DNA of 64,000 bases, from contig NZ_CP136520.1 in assembly GCF_032813545.1 (NCBI RefSeq), forward strand, positions 4,830,001 to 4,894,000, in the 5' to 3' direction. Positions 61,498-64,000 of this stretch are shown here, one piece after another. Made by a program: the position numbers and the translations under genes. Under the pieces are notes generated by a model. That model saw only the letters and a program-made list of their open reading frames with translations. It searched no databases and was not told where the DNA came from. The DNA is from Nodosilinea sp. E11. Lineage in GTDB: Bacteria; Cyanobacteriota; Cyanobacteriia; Phormidesmidales; Phormidesmidaceae. The first letter of the stretch is position 1. The number at the start of each line of letters is the position of its first letter.

Positions 61498-62637
61498 CTA
61501 CGACAGCAAAACCTGCTTAACCTGCTGGGCAATATCGGGCCAGTTAAACTGAGTTGCGGCATAGCGGCGACAATCTGCACGACTGGGCAATGGAATGGTT
61601 TGGTTCAAAATTGACTCTAAAGCAATGGTTAAGGCTTCACTACTAGGAGACTGAGTGATTAACTCAGGGGAAAAGCCGGAAATGACGTCTGGCATGCCGC
61701 CGACGGGCGTACAGAGGGCCGGAGTGCCGCTCGACAACGACTCTAGCAAAACTAGCCCAAAGCCTTCGAGCGTTTGACTCGGCATGACCGTTAGGTCAGC
61801 GGCCTGGTAGGCAATGGGAAGCTGCTTGTCGGGTAAAAACCCAAGAAACTTAACTTGGTCGCTAAGGCCCAATTCGGTGGCCTGACGTTCTAGACTTTCC
61901 CGGAGAGGACCTTTCCCTGCGATCGCCAGCCATAGATCTGATTTTTGAGTTTTAAGACCAGCGATCGCGTTGAGTAACTTGTCTAGCCCCATACGATGCA
62001 CCAGACGACGAGGGGTAAACAAAATAAACCGGTCTTGGGGCCAGCCGAGGATTTCACGAGCCTGTTGGCGAGAAAGCGTATTTTGAAACTGTTGAGTGTC
62101 TACCCCACCAGGGATGATGTGAATCTTTTCCCAAGGGATGCTGAACTCGCGATGCAAGATTTCACCGAAGGCTTTGCTGAGCACAATAAAGCGATCGCAC
62201 CGACGATAAACCACGCCCTCTATCTGTTGCTTAAACCAGACACTCGCTTTACCAGCTCCTTCTGCTTGACTTTCAATGGCCCACGGTCCGTGAAAGCTGC
62301 AGGTTACCGGCACATCTTTGGGTAGATGAGGCAGTGTCGCCAGGCCATTTAAGGCAAAGTGAATATTGACCGCGTCAGGCTTAGACAAAGCTAGGCCCTT
62401 AGAAGCCTGATAACCAGATAGAAGACGGTGATGTAGCGATTGTGCTGGATCCGCTAAATTGTTGAACTCAATGGCTTTATCCCCGCTGTCTTTGGGCAGG
62501 CCTAAACCAAAAAGAGAAATTTTGGTATCTAACCGACTGAGCGTATAGATAAGTTCGTAAATATAGCGATCTAAGCCGCCTGGTGCGCTAGGAAACCAAT
62601 TATTGCCAACAATAGAAATCAAAGGAAAATTTTCCAT
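61498..62637 (-). CDS. Glycosyltransferase family 4 protein
   Basis: A 379-residue GT-B enzyme. N-terminal VGNNWFPSAPGGLDRYIYELIYTL; C-terminal nucleotide-sugar domain with FTPRRLVHRMGLDKLLNAI, IAGKGPLRESLERQATELG, VKFLGFLPDKQLPIAYQAAD and QTLEGFGLVLLESLSSGTP (E-x7-E, Glu-Gly-Phe form). It is ~42 bp after the exosortase stop, so probably in the same transcript as the exosortase and the partial GT4 gene upstream. Confidence 0.88.
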   Translation of the reverse strand: MENFPLISIVGNNWFPSAPGGLDRYIYELIYTLSRLDTKISLFGLGLPKDSGDKAIEFNNLADPAQSLHHRLLSGYQASKGLALSKPDAVNIHFALNGLATLPHLPKDVPVTCSFHGPWAIESQAEGAGKASVWFKQQIEGVVYRRCDRFIVLSKAFGEILHREFSIPWEKIHIIPGGVDTQQFQNTLSRQQAREILGWPQDRFILFTPRRLVHRMGLDKLLNAIAGLKTQKSDLWLAIAGKGPLRESLERQATELGLSDQVKFLGFLPDKQLPIAYQAADLTVMPSQTLEGFGLVLLESLSSGTPALCTPVGGMPDVISGFSPELITQSPSSEALTIALESILNQTIPLPSRADCRRYAATQFNWPDIAQQVKQVLLS

Positions 62638-62679
62638 ATAGTTTTTAGTTTAAAAATAAAACCCAGATCTAAAGTATAG

Positions 62680-63573
62680 CTAAAGCTTGCATAAACTAGA
62701 CTTACTCCCATTTTCTCTTTTGCAGATTGCCATGCTCACATAATAAAAAACTGTGAACATAGCTCCAGAAATAAGTTGGCTGCCTAGGCCAGTATGCCAA
62801 AATCGAAAAGCATCATCACCCCAGTAAACCACTGAGTACGTCAAAAGAATAATTCTGGGAACGTTGATGACTAGAGCAATGACTACACCTAGCAGGATAA
62901 GTAGCCCTAACTTTCGGGGTCTAAGCCTGTAAAAAATCCCCATTACGAGACTTACCCCGGCTAGAATCATCGCCATACTAAATCCACTACAGCCATCGGC
63001 AATATCAACCCCCTTAGAACCGATCTGGATAACATTGCCTGCTACAATAGCAGGCTGTCCCATCAGGCTTAGCACTAAACCACTAATGCTAGCCATCAGC
63101 CGCTCAAGGGCATAGTTGGGAATTAACACCTTGCCAAGGGTATATCCCAAGTCAAGATACTTGGGTAAAAGTCCAAAGAAGATGAGCAGTATAGAAACCC
63201 AATAGTTGCGAATAAATTGATTGCCGAAAGTTGCCAATGAAACCCCAATCAGGGCAGTGCTCCAGGTAATTGCCTGTAGTGAATAGGATTCAAAAAAAAT
63301 AAAATACATGACAACTGCTCCAATAATTAGAGCATAGCCGACGATTTGATCTTCACTGTCAGATTTGAGCATTAACAGCTCATTTTTTTGAGTAAAAAAT
63401 TGATAAAGTCCTAAAGCAATAAAGCATACATTTAAAAAAACACTAGACGAACCCATGATTACTCGTTCGGTTATTAAATATATCCACAAAGGGATATAGG
63501 CCATGCCTGGAATGAGGCCAATAAAAATAACGCTATTATGCCAAGATCTAAAGGGAAATAATAGTAAATTCAT
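62680..63573 (-). CDS. Cyanoexosortase (exosortase/archaeosortase family membrane protease)
   Basis: A 297-residue protein with about eight membrane helices. The three conserved catalytic residues are visible in order: Cys195 in VDIADGCSGFSM, Arg240 in VINVPRIILLT and His260 in FRFWHTGLGSQ. This matches the exosortase/archaeosortase superfamily and, by size and motif spacing, the cyanobacterial branch. It is thought to cleave C-terminal PEP/PTPA-type sorting signals and attach or process the mature protein at the cell surface. A candidate substrate (57701-58357) and an HpsJ-like protein (56584-57192) are in the same locus. The subclass (A, B or C) cannot be settled by eye. It starts one base after the stop of the partial GT4 gene. 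Confidence 0.9.
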   Translation of the reverse strand: MNLLLFPFRSWHNSVIFIGLIPGMAYIPLWIYLITERVIMGSSSVFLNVCFIALGLYQFFTQKNELLMLKSDSEDQIVGYALIIGAVVMYFIFFESYSLQAITWSTALIGVSLATFGNQFIRNYWVSILLIFFGLLPKYLDLGYTLGKVLIPNYALERLMASISGLVLSLMGQPAIVAGNVIQIGSKGVDIADGCSGFSMAMILAGVSLVMGIFYRLRPRKLGLLILLGVVIALVINVPRIILLTYSVVYWGDDAFRFWHTGLGSQLISGAMFTVFYYVSMAICKRENGSKSSLCKL

Positions 63574-63574
63574 T

Positions 63575-64000
63575 TCATATAGTATTTAACGGCTTTCTTG
63601 TTATCGCTGACGTGTTATCAGGTGTCAGCTGCTGATAAACAGCCAAGGTTTCCTGAACAAGGCGGTCAACTTTCAGCCACCCCAAATTCTTTTTAGCCTG
63701 TTGCTGCCAAAACTCTAGCTTTTTTTGATCACCTAACAAATCAGCAATGACCGTTGCCAGCGCATCTACGTTCTGAGCTTCAAATAGAATGCCTGCCTTG
63801 CCCCGCTCTACGACCTCAGGGATACCATCTACATTACTGGCAATTACAGCGCAACCTGCCTCGCGTGCCTCAGCGATCGCTAAACCAAAAGGCTCACGAT
63901 GAGAAGCCAGCACAAATATGTCAGAGGAAAGTAAATATTTCTGAGGCTCTGGTTGAAAACCTTCAAAGTGAATACGGTGGGTAACCGATGTTTGATTGGC
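63575..64000 (-). CDS. Glycosyltransferase family 4 protein, 5' truncated by the window edge
   Basis: Only the C-terminal ~141 residues are present; the frame is open to the right edge (29 further codons before the first GTG). FEGFQPEPQKYLLSSD, then FVLASHREPFGLAIAEAREAG (the E-x7-E motif of retaining GT4 enzymes) and CAVIASNVDGIPEVVERGKAG identify the family. One base separates its TGA from the exosortase ATG, so the two are co-transcribed. Confidence 0.8.
   Translation of the reverse strand, partial: ANQTSVTHRIHFEGFQPEPQKYLLSSDIFVLASHREPFGLAIAEAREAGCAVIASNVDGIPEVVERGKAGILFEAQNVDALATVIADLLGDQKKLEFWQQQAKKNLGWLKVDRLVQETLAVYQQLTPDNTSAITRKPLNTI

Noticed and set aside
1-64000. tRNA, rRNA, CRISPR array, phage or complete insertion sequence
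   Set aside because: None recognised on reading; a tRNAscan or IS search could still find something small in the gaps at 3510-3874 or 19911-20573.

Overview
The window reads as a chromosomal segment of a filamentous or Leptolyngbya/Nodosilinea-like cyanobacterium. The evidence is the very frequent HIP1 octamer GCGATCGC, GC-rich codon use, and typical cyanobacterial families: PAP/fibrillin, DUF3611, DUF3124, cobH, a GlcF-type iron-sulfur protein, very large multi-PAS hybrid kinases, and a cyanoexosortase with a PTPA-CTERM substrate. No rRNA, tRNA, CRISPR array, phage module or intact insertion sequence was seen. The genus is inference only.

Region 1 (1-8.7 kb) is housekeeping: the 3' part of a GlcF-like gene, a PAP/fibrillin protein, a PHP phosphoesterase plus alpha/beta hydrolase pair, an orphan HELAH metallopeptidase-like protein, an exported pentapeptide-repeat protein, cobH, threonine aldolase, a DUF3124 lipoprotein and a BrkB/YihY membrane protein. 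Region 2 (8.7-20 kb) is a signalling block. A 1,771-residue hybrid kinase (N-terminal ribbon-helix-helix, seven PAS, two GAF, HisKA, HATPase, REC) and a 1,198-residue hybrid kinase (degenerate receiver, five PAS, HisKA, HATPase, REC) flank a zinc alcohol dehydrogenase and a VOC-family protein. The VOC gene is bracketed by copies of a ~100-bp palindromic repeat.

Region 3 (20-41.7 kb) is mixed metabolism and membrane functions: DUF3611, a GH63-type glucosidase, a PlsC-like acyltransferase, a CPBP protease, a class III adenylate cyclase with a degenerate receiver, glyS, murD, ilvA, a methyl-accepting chemotaxis protein, a large anchored protein of unknown function, and a CLC-CBS-Usp chloride transporter with Gln at the gating-glutamate position. 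A second dispersed repeat family sits in three gaps here.

Region 4 (41.7-64 kb) is one long minus-strand surface-polysaccharide and protein-sorting locus. It holds nine or ten glycosyltransferases (GT2, GT4 and GT-C types), a sulfotransferase, a methyltransferase, an ABC exporter, a UGM-like flavoprotein, an HpsJ-like membrane protein, a PTPA-CTERM protein and a cyanoexosortase with a visible Cys/Arg/His triad. A 69-residue ORF is locked between two glycosyltransferases by 4-nt overlaps on both sides. The middle of the locus (about 42.1-47.9 kb) has no HIP1 site and its intergenic and sulfotransferase parts are AT-rich, which suggests acquired DNA. A reasonable inference is that the locus makes and exports a possibly sulfated exopolysaccharide and anchors or processes a PTPA-CTERM surface protein alongside it.
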